This document shows, piece by piece, positions 16,958 through 24,314 of a DNA stretch of 64,000 nucleotides. Under the pieces are notes generated by a model. It saw only the letters and a program-made list of their open reading frames with translations, was not told the origin of the DNA and did no database searches. The stretch covers positions 1 through 64,000 of the forward strand of contig JANPPC010000041.1 in NCBI GenBank assembly GCA_031428275.1, read 5' to 3'. This stretch comes from Pseudobdellovibrio sp031428275 (GTDB lineage Bacteria > Bdellovibrionota > Bdellovibrionia > Bdellovibrionales > Bdellovibrionaceae). The position numbers and the translations under genes are program-made. Position 1 is the first letter of the stretch. Each line of letters begins with the position of its first letter.

Positions 16958-17187
16958 TACTTCAGACTTTTTAAAACCATCTTTGCGACGGAATCCAGGT
17001 TATCAAAATTAGTTTGATGAACATCGAGATTATTAATACTAATTTGGAAGTGTTCCTCTAGCAAGACGACGAATTGAACCAATGCTAAGCTGTTGTATTG
17101 CGAAAAAAGAGCACTCTTTAAGTTGATGCCAGGAAAATTCTCTTTTACGAGATCTGCGATTCTGTCTTTGCAATCATTTATATCCAT
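16957..17187 (-). CDS. Acyl/peptidyl carrier protein (DltC-like)
   Basis: A 76-residue carrier protein that holds a thioester on phosphopantetheine. The attachment serine is Ser33 in SQYNSLALVQFVVLLEEHF; the usual Asp before Ser is Asn here, which is uncommon but tolerated in some carriers. The four-helix pattern and acidic helix 2 (LLEEHF) fit. The start at ATG 17187 is preferred over the longer frame to 17247 because it gives the normal carrier length; it overlaps the ligase stop by 10 bp. It sits between ligase and acyltransferase, so it most likely shuttles the ligase product to the MBOAT. Confidence 0.82.
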   Translation of the reverse strand: MDINDCKDRIADLVKENFPGINLKSALFSQYNSLALVQFVVLLEEHFQISINNLDVHQTNFDNLDSVAKMVLKSLK

Positions 17188-18806
17188 AAAGTATTGGGCC
17201 CTAAAAAATTGTTTTTGAAACCTGAAAAGTTTTCTTTGAACTTCCAACGCAAGGGTTTTCCGCTAGCCGTTCTAATTTCAAGCTCTTGATGGAGTAAAAT
17301 ATGCGGCCGCAAATAGACAGGCAGTCGAGCATTCATTTTTTGAACGAGCTCGCCCTTCCAGTCAGCAGAGATACCTTCGGTGATCTTGCAAACAAGACCG
17401 AGCTCTTCGACTGCAAAAGTGTTTTCAAAAGCAACACAGATAGCGTCTAAAAACGATATGTCCAAGCTGTGGATCAGCTCGTCAACCTCTCTTAGCGAAA
17501 TAGTTTCACCAAATCTTTTGATTACGTCTTTACTGCGGCCAGTGATATAGAAAAAATTCCGCGAAGACTTTGAATCATGCACGAAATAGCCCAAGTCGCC
17601 AGTTTTAAAAAATTTTTCGGTGAACGGGTTTACCACTTGATCTTTATACGCAGACATTACGTTGCTACCCTTTACTGCCAATTCTCCGATTGCGTTCTCG
17701 TCGCAGATTTGGTTATCAGCGCCTAACACAACGACCCGGTTGCAAGGAAGTTCGGTTCCAATAGATGGATAGCGCGAGCCAAGCATTCGTTCTTCATACT
17801 CAGACGCATCTAAGTCGACTGGCATAAGAAGTGAGAAATTCACGGCTTCTGATAATCCGTATCCCTGAATCACCCGTCGGTTAAATTTCAACATTATTTT
17901 TTTTAGTAAATCGGTTGAAAGCGGAGCCGCTGCGCTGACAAAATATTTCAACGAACTAAGCGTTACTTCCGAACGAGCCAGTGCTAATATTTGCAAAATA
18001 GAGGGTACAACACTTAGAATCGTTGTACCCTCACTTTCGCAAAGATCTAAAATATTTAGCGGATCTGTTTTTTCAAACAAAACAAGCTTGCCCCCGCTAA
18101 AAAAGCTGCATAAAAAAGAAAAAAACAGTGCGTTTACATGAAACAACGGAAGTGGTGTGGCAATAACGCTCTCAAAATTTAGCCGGTGGTGACTAATCAG
18201 CGCGTCTACATTGGAAAGAATATTTTTTTCTGTTAACTGAGCCACTTTAGAAAAACCGGTAGAGCCACTTGTGAAAACATAAGCGCTGCAAGTCGCAAAA
18301 GTCTCTTGTTCGAAAGAAGAGGGCGCTATCGAGTCGTCGCTGTGACTTGCAGAACCATGCTGATTCTGGCCTGCATAACAAGCGGTCTCAAAGTCTAAAG
18401 CAAGGTGAATACTATCTTCGAAACAAAAAATAGCCGTTTTTTGGTTAAGCTGTTTTATTTGCTTTTCAAGTCTTTCGGCGCTCTCGTTGGGGTTCAATGG
18501 GCAAAGAATTTTACCACAAAGCCAAGCGGCCATACTGGTAACTAGAAAACTATAGTTATTTTTTGATATAACTGCAACGATTTCACAATCTCGATATTTT
18601 TCTTTCAGAAATGAAACTGTTTTCGAAACGTCTATAGAATATTCTTGGTAAGTTTTAATAGTCTTTGCGCTGTGTTCATTAAGACAGAGACAAAAAATTC
18701 GATCTGAGAAATTATTGGTTACCGCTACAAAGTTTTCGTAAAAACTATTTTTTATGTTGGTTAAGGCGGCGGCCGGGATTTCTACGTCATAAAATTCTTT
18801 TGACAT
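17178..18806 (-). CDS. AMP-forming acyl/aminoacyl ligase (DltA-like adenylation enzyme)
   Basis: ANL-superfamily enzyme that adenylates a carboxylate and loads it onto the adjacent carrier protein. Seen: the P-loop AYVFTSGSTGFSKVAQLTEK (A3), VIQGYGLSEAV (A5), the KTGDLGYFV and ITGRSKDVIKRFGETISLRE pair (A7/A8) that marks the domain hinge, and the C-terminal catalytic lysine in SGKPLRWKF (about Lys517). Length (542 aa) fits stand-alone acyl or amino acid ligases. No clear D-alanine code was read, so the substrate (D-Ala, another amino acid or a fatty acid) is open. It is the first gene of the operon, divergent from the 18984 gene. Confidence 0.82.
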   Translation of the reverse strand: MSKEFYDVEIPAAALTNIKNSFYENFVAVTNNFSDRIFCLCLNEHSAKTIKTYQEYSIDVSKTVSFLKEKYRDCEIVAVISKNNYSFLVTSMAAWLCGKILCPLNPNESAERLEKQIKQLNQKTAIFCFEDSIHLALDFETACYAGQNQHGSASHSDDSIAPSSFEQETFATCSAYVFTSGSTGFSKVAQLTEKNILSNVDALISHHRLNFESVIATPLPLFHVNALFFSFLCSFFSGGKLVLFEKTDPLNILDLCESEGTTILSVVPSILQILALARSEVTLSSLKYFVSAAAPLSTDLLKKIMLKFNRRVIQGYGLSEAVNFSLLMPVDLDASEYEERMLGSRYPSIGTELPCNRVVVLGADNQICDENAIGELAVKGSNVMSAYKDQVVNPFTEKFFKTGDLGYFVHDSKSSRNFFYITGRSKDVIKRFGETISLREVDELIHSLDISFLDAICVAFENTFAVEELGLVCKITEGISADWKGELVQKMNARLPVYLRPHILLHQELEIRTASGKPLRWKFKENFSGFKNNFLGPNTLWI

Positions 18807-18983
18807 GCAAAAATCTTAGCAGGTTCCTTTAAAGCTGCACACGAAATGCTTTTCCGCAATTAGACCTTGGTCGTAAGCGCTCGGCCCTTAATAAGAGTCA
18901 AATTTACAACTGGTTTTTTGTTACGAAAAATGTAAAGTATTGTTGGGCGCAGCGCCAAACACAAACCGAAGGAATGCCTCCTA

Positions 18984-21905
18984 GTGACTATTAAAAACGG
19001 AAGATTTCTACGCAGCGCCACAGCGATCTTCTTTTATTTACTAGTCTTCACTGCTATTGAGCTACTAGTTACAGGCTTCGGCGTAGCTCGAGGTCTTCCG
19101 TCTGTGCTGCGCAATAATTTCTTAGGCGAAGTAAACTATTTTTTAGTTTCCGGAGTTTCATTATTTCCGCAGTTTTTATTTTGTTTTCTTGTGCTTGCGG
19201 TTTGTTGTGAGATTATTCGCCAAATTTTTAATATCAAATCTGAAATTAAGATGGTCATTTATATCGTTACCTTGGGTGTAGCGTTTACATTGGCAGAGTC
19301 GCCTCAGATCTATTTTTCAGTTATATCTAAAACGACAATGTTGGTTGCGGCTTTCTGTTTCAATGCGCTGGCAATTGCTGTTCCGACTTTCTTGATCTTA
19401 AGAAATCAACTTCAGCCCAAAACGAGAAGCTGGAGAAATTTTTTTTGCGGCAGCTTAGTTATATTTATTTTTTCAATCTCATCAAATAAAGCGGTTAATA
19501 TTTTCGATCACGCGACAAGGCCGAACGAGTACAAATTCGCAAAAGACTCATTCATGATATTAAGCATCGATTCTTTACGACCTGATTTTATTGAAGAATA
19601 TATTAAAAAGCACCCGTCATCAGAGTTCGCAAATATTCTGGCCCAAAGTGCTCGCTTTGATAAAATGATTACACCTATTGGAAGAACGCACCCGGCCCTC
19701 ACGTCTTTGTTGACGGGGCTTGACCCGATCGAGCACGGAATTCGTGATAATCTTTTTGGCAACTTTGCAGACACCGACAATCTTTACTCGGGCCGAGGCC
19801 TTATAAAATTCTTCACCGACAAGGGATACCAAAAAAAACTGATGATTGACGACACTAAGTATTCAAGCTTTACAGCCGGGGCGGCGATAGGCGATATCGT
19901 TTCACCGAAACATTCTGTTTTTGACCAAGTCGTTCCGTACTTTTTTAAATCAAGCTTGTTTGCGACTTTTTTTTCGAATGAAATTGGCGATTTTTTGATT
20001 CCACAAACCAAAATGAACGCCGCCTATTCTATTAGCTATCGACCCAAGAAATTTCTATTCGAAATAGAAAAGCTACTACAGGACATAAAAAAAGATCAGC
20101 CACTTTTTTTGTTGGCCCACACCTGCGCCATGCACTACCCAGGACATTCGAGGGGTAAGTATATTTACCTCAACCAGACAAACGATCAAGAACTTCTAAC
20201 CCAGTACCCAAATTTTTTTAGAGGCTCAACTTCAATTAAGCCGTCCTATTTCCCTGAATATAAAAGATTAGCTCAGGGCCAATTCGAACTAATAGTAAAC
20301 GATGTTATCGAACCGTTCTTACAAAAATTAAAGAACTCGCCGTCTTCTAAAAATTTAACTTTAGTTATTATGTCCGACCACGGAGAAAACTTTTGGAAGC
20401 AGGGCGCAAAATATCAGTCAGATGCTACGCCCACGCATGGGCTGCCGGCCATTTTGACTGAAGACTCGTACAATTCTGTTTTTTATGTCTACTCGAATAA
20501 GGTGAAACAAGAAAATATCAAAAACATACAAAGCTTAACGGATATTGCGCAGATAGTTCCTAAAGTTATGTCATCCACGCAGCCCGTAAGATTGTCGCAA
20601 GAAATTGAAAAAGCTGATTTCAAATATTTTGAATCTTCGGTATGGAAGCAAGGAGTTTTCGCTTCGCAATTAAGCTTTAGTGATCGGTCGACAGAGCAGG
20701 TCTATACCGTTAGCCCACAGGGCGGAATTCTAATTGAACCCAGCTTGCTGGATGAGTTGGTTTTACAGAAGACAAAAACAGTATTCTCCAACGAAAAGCA
20801 CTGGAGTATATTTCCTACCGTTTATGGTTATGAAGTTTTATCCTGCGTTTACCCGCGCTGCCAAGGGGTGCCGGCGGCCAAAGCCGCGGCAACGCCGCAG
20901 GCGCTTGAATATTTGCAACAAAAAAATAGGCCCGATGTGCAAAGGGGTCTTTGGCCAGCCGGAACACTATTGCTTACCGCTGCGGGCAAATCATACTGGG
21001 CAGACACCGAACAGCGCCAGCTGATCCCAAAGGCGAAATGGCTCTATACAACGAATCAGCTGAATTCGATGGGCGACATAAAAAAATATATTATCGAGGC
21101 GCTAAAATCTTTAGACATGAAAGATGCCGATTTGTTTATTAAAGCAAATGTAGTTATGACGCTGACTGATTTCTGTCAGCTCGGATATTCGAAACACCCG
21201 TGTCTAACTTTTGCGAATTGGGTTAGACAAGCCGTAAAAAGCGGTGAGCTGAAGCAAATGATTGAACAGCACACTTTTTTAAAAAACTATATTTACTATA
21301 ATCTAAAAAAATTTGACGGAGAAAATACTCAAAAAACATTAGAACAGCTTCTAGGAGACCCATCCGAGCTAGATAGAATCTATTCAACGCATTGGTCAAA
21401 AAGCTTTCGACTTGCAATTCAGTCGGGACTTCAAAAAGAGGCAAGACAGCTATTAAGCAAGCTTGACGCAAATAGGCCGACAACTTTTTATTATAAATTT
21501 CTTCTGGCGCTGAATCCAGAAATTTGTCAAACGCGCGAAAACTGTCAAGCTGAGCTTGCTAAGATAGAAGTGCAAAACAATGGATACCTAGAGCTTAATC
21601 TTTACGAGGTCAATATTGATTGGCTTCGCTTCTTGTACAACTATTCGCGACTGACTCAAATTGATTTTTATTCTTCAGCAGTCGAAGATTTTATCGCGAA
21701 GGGTCAGTTACCTTTAGCTGGAGTTTTAAATATACTACTTCAGCAGCCTGTTTTAAAAGAAAGCTTTTTTTGTTTTGAAAAGTATGAAGTGATCAAAATA
21801 TTAAATAACGATAAAGTTTGGGCCAAACGAATGAACTGGTCAGAGACGCTCTACAAAAAAGTTCAAGCTCAAGCAAGGTGTCGTCAAGGTAACCACTCAA
21901 TTTAA
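18984..21905 (+). CDS. Large membrane phosphotransferase/sulfatase-fold protein (973 aa)
   Basis: Alkaline phosphatase superfamily enzyme with the layout of LPS or teichoic acid head-group transferases: about five N-terminal transmembrane helices (residues 10-175), then an extracytoplasmic catalytic domain. Metal and nucleophile residues seen: Asp196 in LSIDSLRPDF; Thr235 in GRTHPALTSLLTG at the position of the sulfatase cysteine; Asp465-His466 in IMSDHGEN; His485 in PTHGLP. A Thr nucleophile argues for phosphotransferase rather than sulfatase activity. An unassigned helical C-terminal region of about 350 residues follows, unusual for the family. The GTG start has AAGGA 10 bp upstream. It is divergent from the Dlt-like operon and converges with the small peptide gene, 2 bp between stops. 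Confidence 0.78.
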   Translation: MTIKNGRFLRSATAIFFYLLVFTAIELLVTGFGVARGLPSVLRNNFLGEVNYFLVSGVSLFPQFLFCFLVLAVCCEIIRQIFNIKSEIKMVIYIVTLGVAFTLAESPQIYFSVISKTTMLVAAFCFNALAIAVPTFLILRNQLQPKTRSWRNFFCGSLVIFIFSISSNKAVNIFDHATRPNEYKFAKDSFMILSIDSLRPDFIEEYIKKHPSSEFANILAQSARFDKMITPIGRTHPALTSLLTGLDPIEHGIRDNLFGNFADTDNLYSGRGLIKFFTDKGYQKKLMIDDTKYSSFTAGAAIGDIVSPKHSVFDQVVPYFFKSSLFATFFSNEIGDFLIPQTKMNAAYSISYRPKKFLFEIEKLLQDIKKDQPLFLLAHTCAMHYPGHSRGKYIYLNQTNDQELLTQYPNFFRGSTSIKPSYFPEYKRLAQGQFELIVNDVIEPFLQKLKNSPSSKNLTLVIMSDHGENFWKQGAKYQSDATPTHGLPAILTEDSYNSVFYVYSNKVKQENIKNIQSLTDIAQIVPKVMSSTQPVRLSQEIEKADFKYFESSVWKQGVFASQLSFSDRSTEQVYTVSPQGGILIEPSLLDELVLQKTKTVFSNEKHWSIFPTVYGYEVLSCVYPRCQGVPAAKAAATPQALEYLQQKNRPDVQRGLWPAGTLLLTAAGKSYWADTEQRQLIPKAKWLYTTNQLNSMGDIKKYIIEALKSLDMKDADLFIKANVVMTLTDFCQLGYSKHPCLTFANWVRQAVKSGELKQMIEQHTFLKNYIYYNLKKFDGENTQKTLEQLLGDPSELDRIYSTHWSKSFRLAIQSGLQKEARQLLSKLDANRPTTFYYKFLLALNPEICQTRENCQAELAKIEVQNNGYLELNLYEVNIDWLRFLYNYSRLTQIDFYSSAVEDFIAKGQLPLAGVLNILLQQPVLKESFFCFEKYEVIKILNNDKVWAKRMNWSETLYKKVQAQARCRQGNHSI

Positions 21906-21907
21906 GT

Positions 21908-22117
21908 CTAAGAGGCTCCGCAACAGGCGCCGTCGCCGCCATCTGCTCCGCCTTTTGGTGGAGGCGCGCCGCCATCTGTTCCATCGCCGCCAGCGATGAT
22001 ATTAACCTGATCTGAGCTTTCAATATAATACCAACTTGAAGGATCGCCCTCATCTGGAATTGAAGTCGGAGCGCCATCGTCTTCGGAAGTTCGCCTTTTC
22101 TTTTTATCGTCAGTCAT
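21908..22117 (-). CDS. Small Gly/Asp-rich peptide ending in Cys-Cys; possible modified-peptide precursor
   Basis: A 69-residue frame with a good ribosome site (GAGG 7 bp before ATG). It splits into a charged head (residues 2-14, K/R/D/E), a middle with WYYIESSDQVNIIAGG (29-44), and a low-complexity tail (45-69) made of GGDG, APPPKGG and GGDGACCGAS. There is no signal peptide or transmembrane segment. A charged head, a hydrophobic middle and a Gly-rich Cys-containing end resemble the leader/core plan of ribosomal peptide natural product precursors. The residues before Gly43-Gly44 only partly fit the double-glycine leader pattern. It lies just downstream of the PP-loop ATPase gene on the same strand. 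No homologue was recognised. Confidence 0.6.
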   Translation of the reverse strand: MTDDKKKRRTSEDDGAPTSIPDEGDPSSWYYIESSDQVNIIAGGDGTDGGAPPPKGGADGGDGACCGAS

Positions 22118-22176
22118 AAAAAATCCTCGGTTAATTCGTTAATGATTGCATACATCAACTTTGAAATAAAGAGTAA

Positions 22177-23154
22177 TCAACGCGCAATCGAGCGCGCAAA
22201 AGCTTCGTTGAATACTTTGGCCGACATGCGCAGATTAATGCCCTCGTCGAACGGAAATTTTGCTTCTAGTGGCTGGCGAAAAAGCAAATCATAGGTATGT
22301 TCGGGCCCGCCCGTGTGGCTAGCTAAAACTTGTTTAAATTTTTCGAAGCCTGTTAACTTTTGCTTCGGTAAGTATTCAAATTGAAAACCACCCTCTTTAT
22401 ACCCAGCCACCTTGTTTTGTCGTTGCTGTATATCGGGATTTACGAGGTACTGGTAAAAGCTTTCGCGAATGTTTTCTAGGTACAAGCTCGAGTAAAACAG
22501 CTCAGGCGTATATAAAAAAAAGAAAGCGACCGCAGGCATTTCCCGACTAAGAAAAAAACGATGATAAGAAAAGTATTTTGAGTAAGGAAAAAAAAGAGCA
22601 GGTTTTTTTTGAGCATTTAAAAAAACGTGTGGAATGTTCCAAGAAAGAATAGGCGTGCCAGGCAGCAATGACATGCACTTCATGTGACAGGTTAGTTGCG
22701 GAGAAGAACACTGAGATTCATCGGCAATACTCCAGTGCTCCGAACCATAATAGAATTCATTTAGATCCAGATCAATTTCGTGAAATGTTCGCCCTGAATT
22801 TCGAAGTGTTTCGGTCCAGATACGATCCGCATGATTAAGATTTTTTTGTTCAAGCCAGTTATAACGAAAAGAAGCGATCTCGAAAGGAACACCGGCTTCA
22901 GCGAAAGCAGAATACATGCACTGGCTGTCGACGCCAGAGCTTAAGCACAAAATGATTGGCTTAGGCATTTTTTCATAGATTAACTTTGCTGCAGCAACGG
23001 CTTCAGCTTTGAACGAAAAAAGTTCTCGCGTTGGCGAACCAATTTCAACAAACAGTTTTCGTTGCGCCAGAATGTCTTCAGCGCTGTTTTCGAATTCGTA
23101 ACGAAGATGATTTTGGTGTGTATATTCATACTTGGGCGTCGCAAGTTTATGCAT
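22177..23154 (-). CDS. PP-loop ATPase, asparagine synthetase-like
   Basis: An N-type ATP pyrophosphatase: IILCLSSGVDSQCMYSAF (residues 67-84) is the PP-loop (S-x-G-V-D-S) that adenylates a carboxylate, amide or similar group. At 325 aa it lacks the glutaminase domain of true asparagine synthetase. Cysteines cluster at 140-160 (ESQCSSPQLTCHMKCMSLL). Enzymes of this fold close lasso peptides and beta-lactams, thiolate tRNA, or amidate metabolites. It begins 3 bp after the Tat-exported protein gene and is followed by the 69-residue peptide, which makes that peptide a reasonable guess for its substrate. The precise reaction is unknown. Confidence 0.7.
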   Translation of the reverse strand: MHKLATPKYEYTHQNHLRYEFENSAEDILAQRKLFVEIGSPTRELFSFKAEAVAAAKLIYEKMPKPIILCLSSGVDSQCMYSAFAEAGVPFEIASFRYNWLEQKNLNHADRIWTETLRNSGRTFHEIDLDLNEFYYGSEHWSIADESQCSSPQLTCHMKCMSLLPGTPILSWNIPHVFLNAQKKPALFFPYSKYFSYHRFFLSREMPAVAFFFLYTPELFYSSLYLENIRESFYQYLVNPDIQQRQNKVAGYKEGGFQFEYLPKQKLTGFEKFKQVLASHTGGPEHTYDLLFRQPLEAKFPFDEGINLRMSAKVFNEAFARSIAR

Positions 23155-23157
23155 GAA

Positions 23158-24195
23158 TTACGCTTTGTTTAATGTCGCGCGCGTATTTCTAAAAGACTCA
23201 TAATGAGTAAAAATTTCAGCGCTGCTTCTGCTTGCATAGATTAAATTTTCATAAGCAAGCAGACTTTTTTTTCTATCTTCAGCATGCCAAGCAGAATTTT
23301 TAACTAGGTTAAGTTTAGAATTAACTTCTTCTGCGCGTTTTTGCAAAAGAGCCGTTAGGAGGTCGCCCGCATGAATAGCCATATCAGTTAATAAAGAACG
23401 TATGTCTTGCGGCATTTGATTCCACGCATCTGCTTGAAAATTTAGACTAAAAACACTAGACGATAAAAATTCAGAAGACACTAACTGTAAGTTTCTATTT
23501 AGGGCCGAGAAGTTATCTAAAATAAACCCAATTGGTAGCGCGTCAGTAACAAAGGGTTCTGATTTGAATTGCAAAATTTCAGCGTATGACGAAATTTTTG
23601 TAACAGGAGCCAAAAAATACTTTGCTCGCAAGCAAGAAATGTTTTTTGTCAAAAAAGTATTATTTGCGAGCTGGGCGTCATCTGCGGGGCTAGACAAGGC
23701 CTGGTAATCTGCCGCAGGCCCCTGACCGAAATAAAGAGGTTTAATTTTAAGACCAGCATACGCTTTAGTCCAAAATTCAGAGCCAACCTCCGAGGTTAAC
23801 CAAGCTTTTTTTTGATCGACGCGCAGGCCTTGCGGCAATCGTGAAAAATAAATCATCGAAGGATCTTTAAAAGGAACTAATGATGGCGATCCAACGAATG
23901 CAGTTACGTGCCTAGCCGCACCCAACGAAGCCAAGCTGTCTATTTTTTCAAAAGAAATAGCTACGCGACCGCTTGAAGCAGAGCGAATAAATCGATCGCA
24001 GCTTTGCAGAGCGATCTGCAGCTCTTTCGAATTAGAAAAACTTTTGGCTGTTTGTAAATGAATGAGATAGTCGGCAGGCTTTATAAATAAATCAACGACT
24101 TCAGGCTCGTTATTTTTTAGAAGCGAAAAAGTGCCAAAACCAGACGACACAGCTAAGGCCGCACCGGCTTTTATGAATGTTCGTCGTTTAACCAT
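23158..24195 (-). CDS. Tat-exported TRAP-type solute-binding-like protein
   Basis: The N-terminus VKRRTFIKAGAALAVSSGFG is a twin-arginine signal (RRTFIK). The body resembles the TRAP/TAKT family of extracytoplasmic binding proteins, most clearly in FKDPSMIYFSRLPQGLRVDQ and KKAWLTSEVGSEFWTKAYAG followed by LKIKPLYFGQG, which parallel the family's KDPxFxLFxxxPFGL and AWLxxGGGxELWxxxYxxxGxKP blocks. Length is normal (345 aa). No TRAP membrane subunits (DctQ/DctM) lie in the window, so it may serve as a stand-alone binder, chaperone or enzyme in the neighbouring pathway. Tat export implies folding, perhaps with a cofactor, in the cytoplasm. Confidence 0.68.
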   Translation of the reverse strand: MVKRRTFIKAGAALAVSSGFGTFSLLKNNEPEVVDLFIKPADYLIHLQTAKSFSNSKELQIALQSCDRFIRSASSGRVAISFEKIDSLASLGAARHVTAFVGSPSLVPFKDPSMIYFSRLPQGLRVDQKKAWLTSEVGSEFWTKAYAGLKIKPLYFGQGPAADYQALSSPADDAQLANNTFLTKNISCLRAKYFLAPVTKISSYAEILQFKSEPFVTDALPIGFILDNFSALNRNLQLVSSEFLSSSVFSLNFQADAWNQMPQDIRSLLTDMAIHAGDLLTALLQKRAEEVNSKLNLVKNSAWHAEDRKKSLLAYENLIYASRSSAEIFTHYESFRNTRATLNKA

Positions 24196-24296
24196 ATGTA
24201 TATTCTGATTTTTTTGGCGAAAGCTGTCAAATTAATCTATTGCTATCTCATTAACAGACAAAAACTTTAGGGCTCTAAGGTTAGCAAATAACTAGA

Positions 24297-24314
24297 CCTT
24301 CGCCCGCGCGAAAG
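24297..24314 (-). other. Stem-loop directly after a stop codon
   Basis: On the minus strand CTTTCGC/GGCGAAGG-type pairing forms a 7-bp stem (two G-T pairs possible at the base) with a GCGG loop, starting at the base after the TAG of the PRTase-propeller gene. There is no T-run, so it may be a processing or pause hairpin between that gene and the Tat protein gene. Confidence 0.4.
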
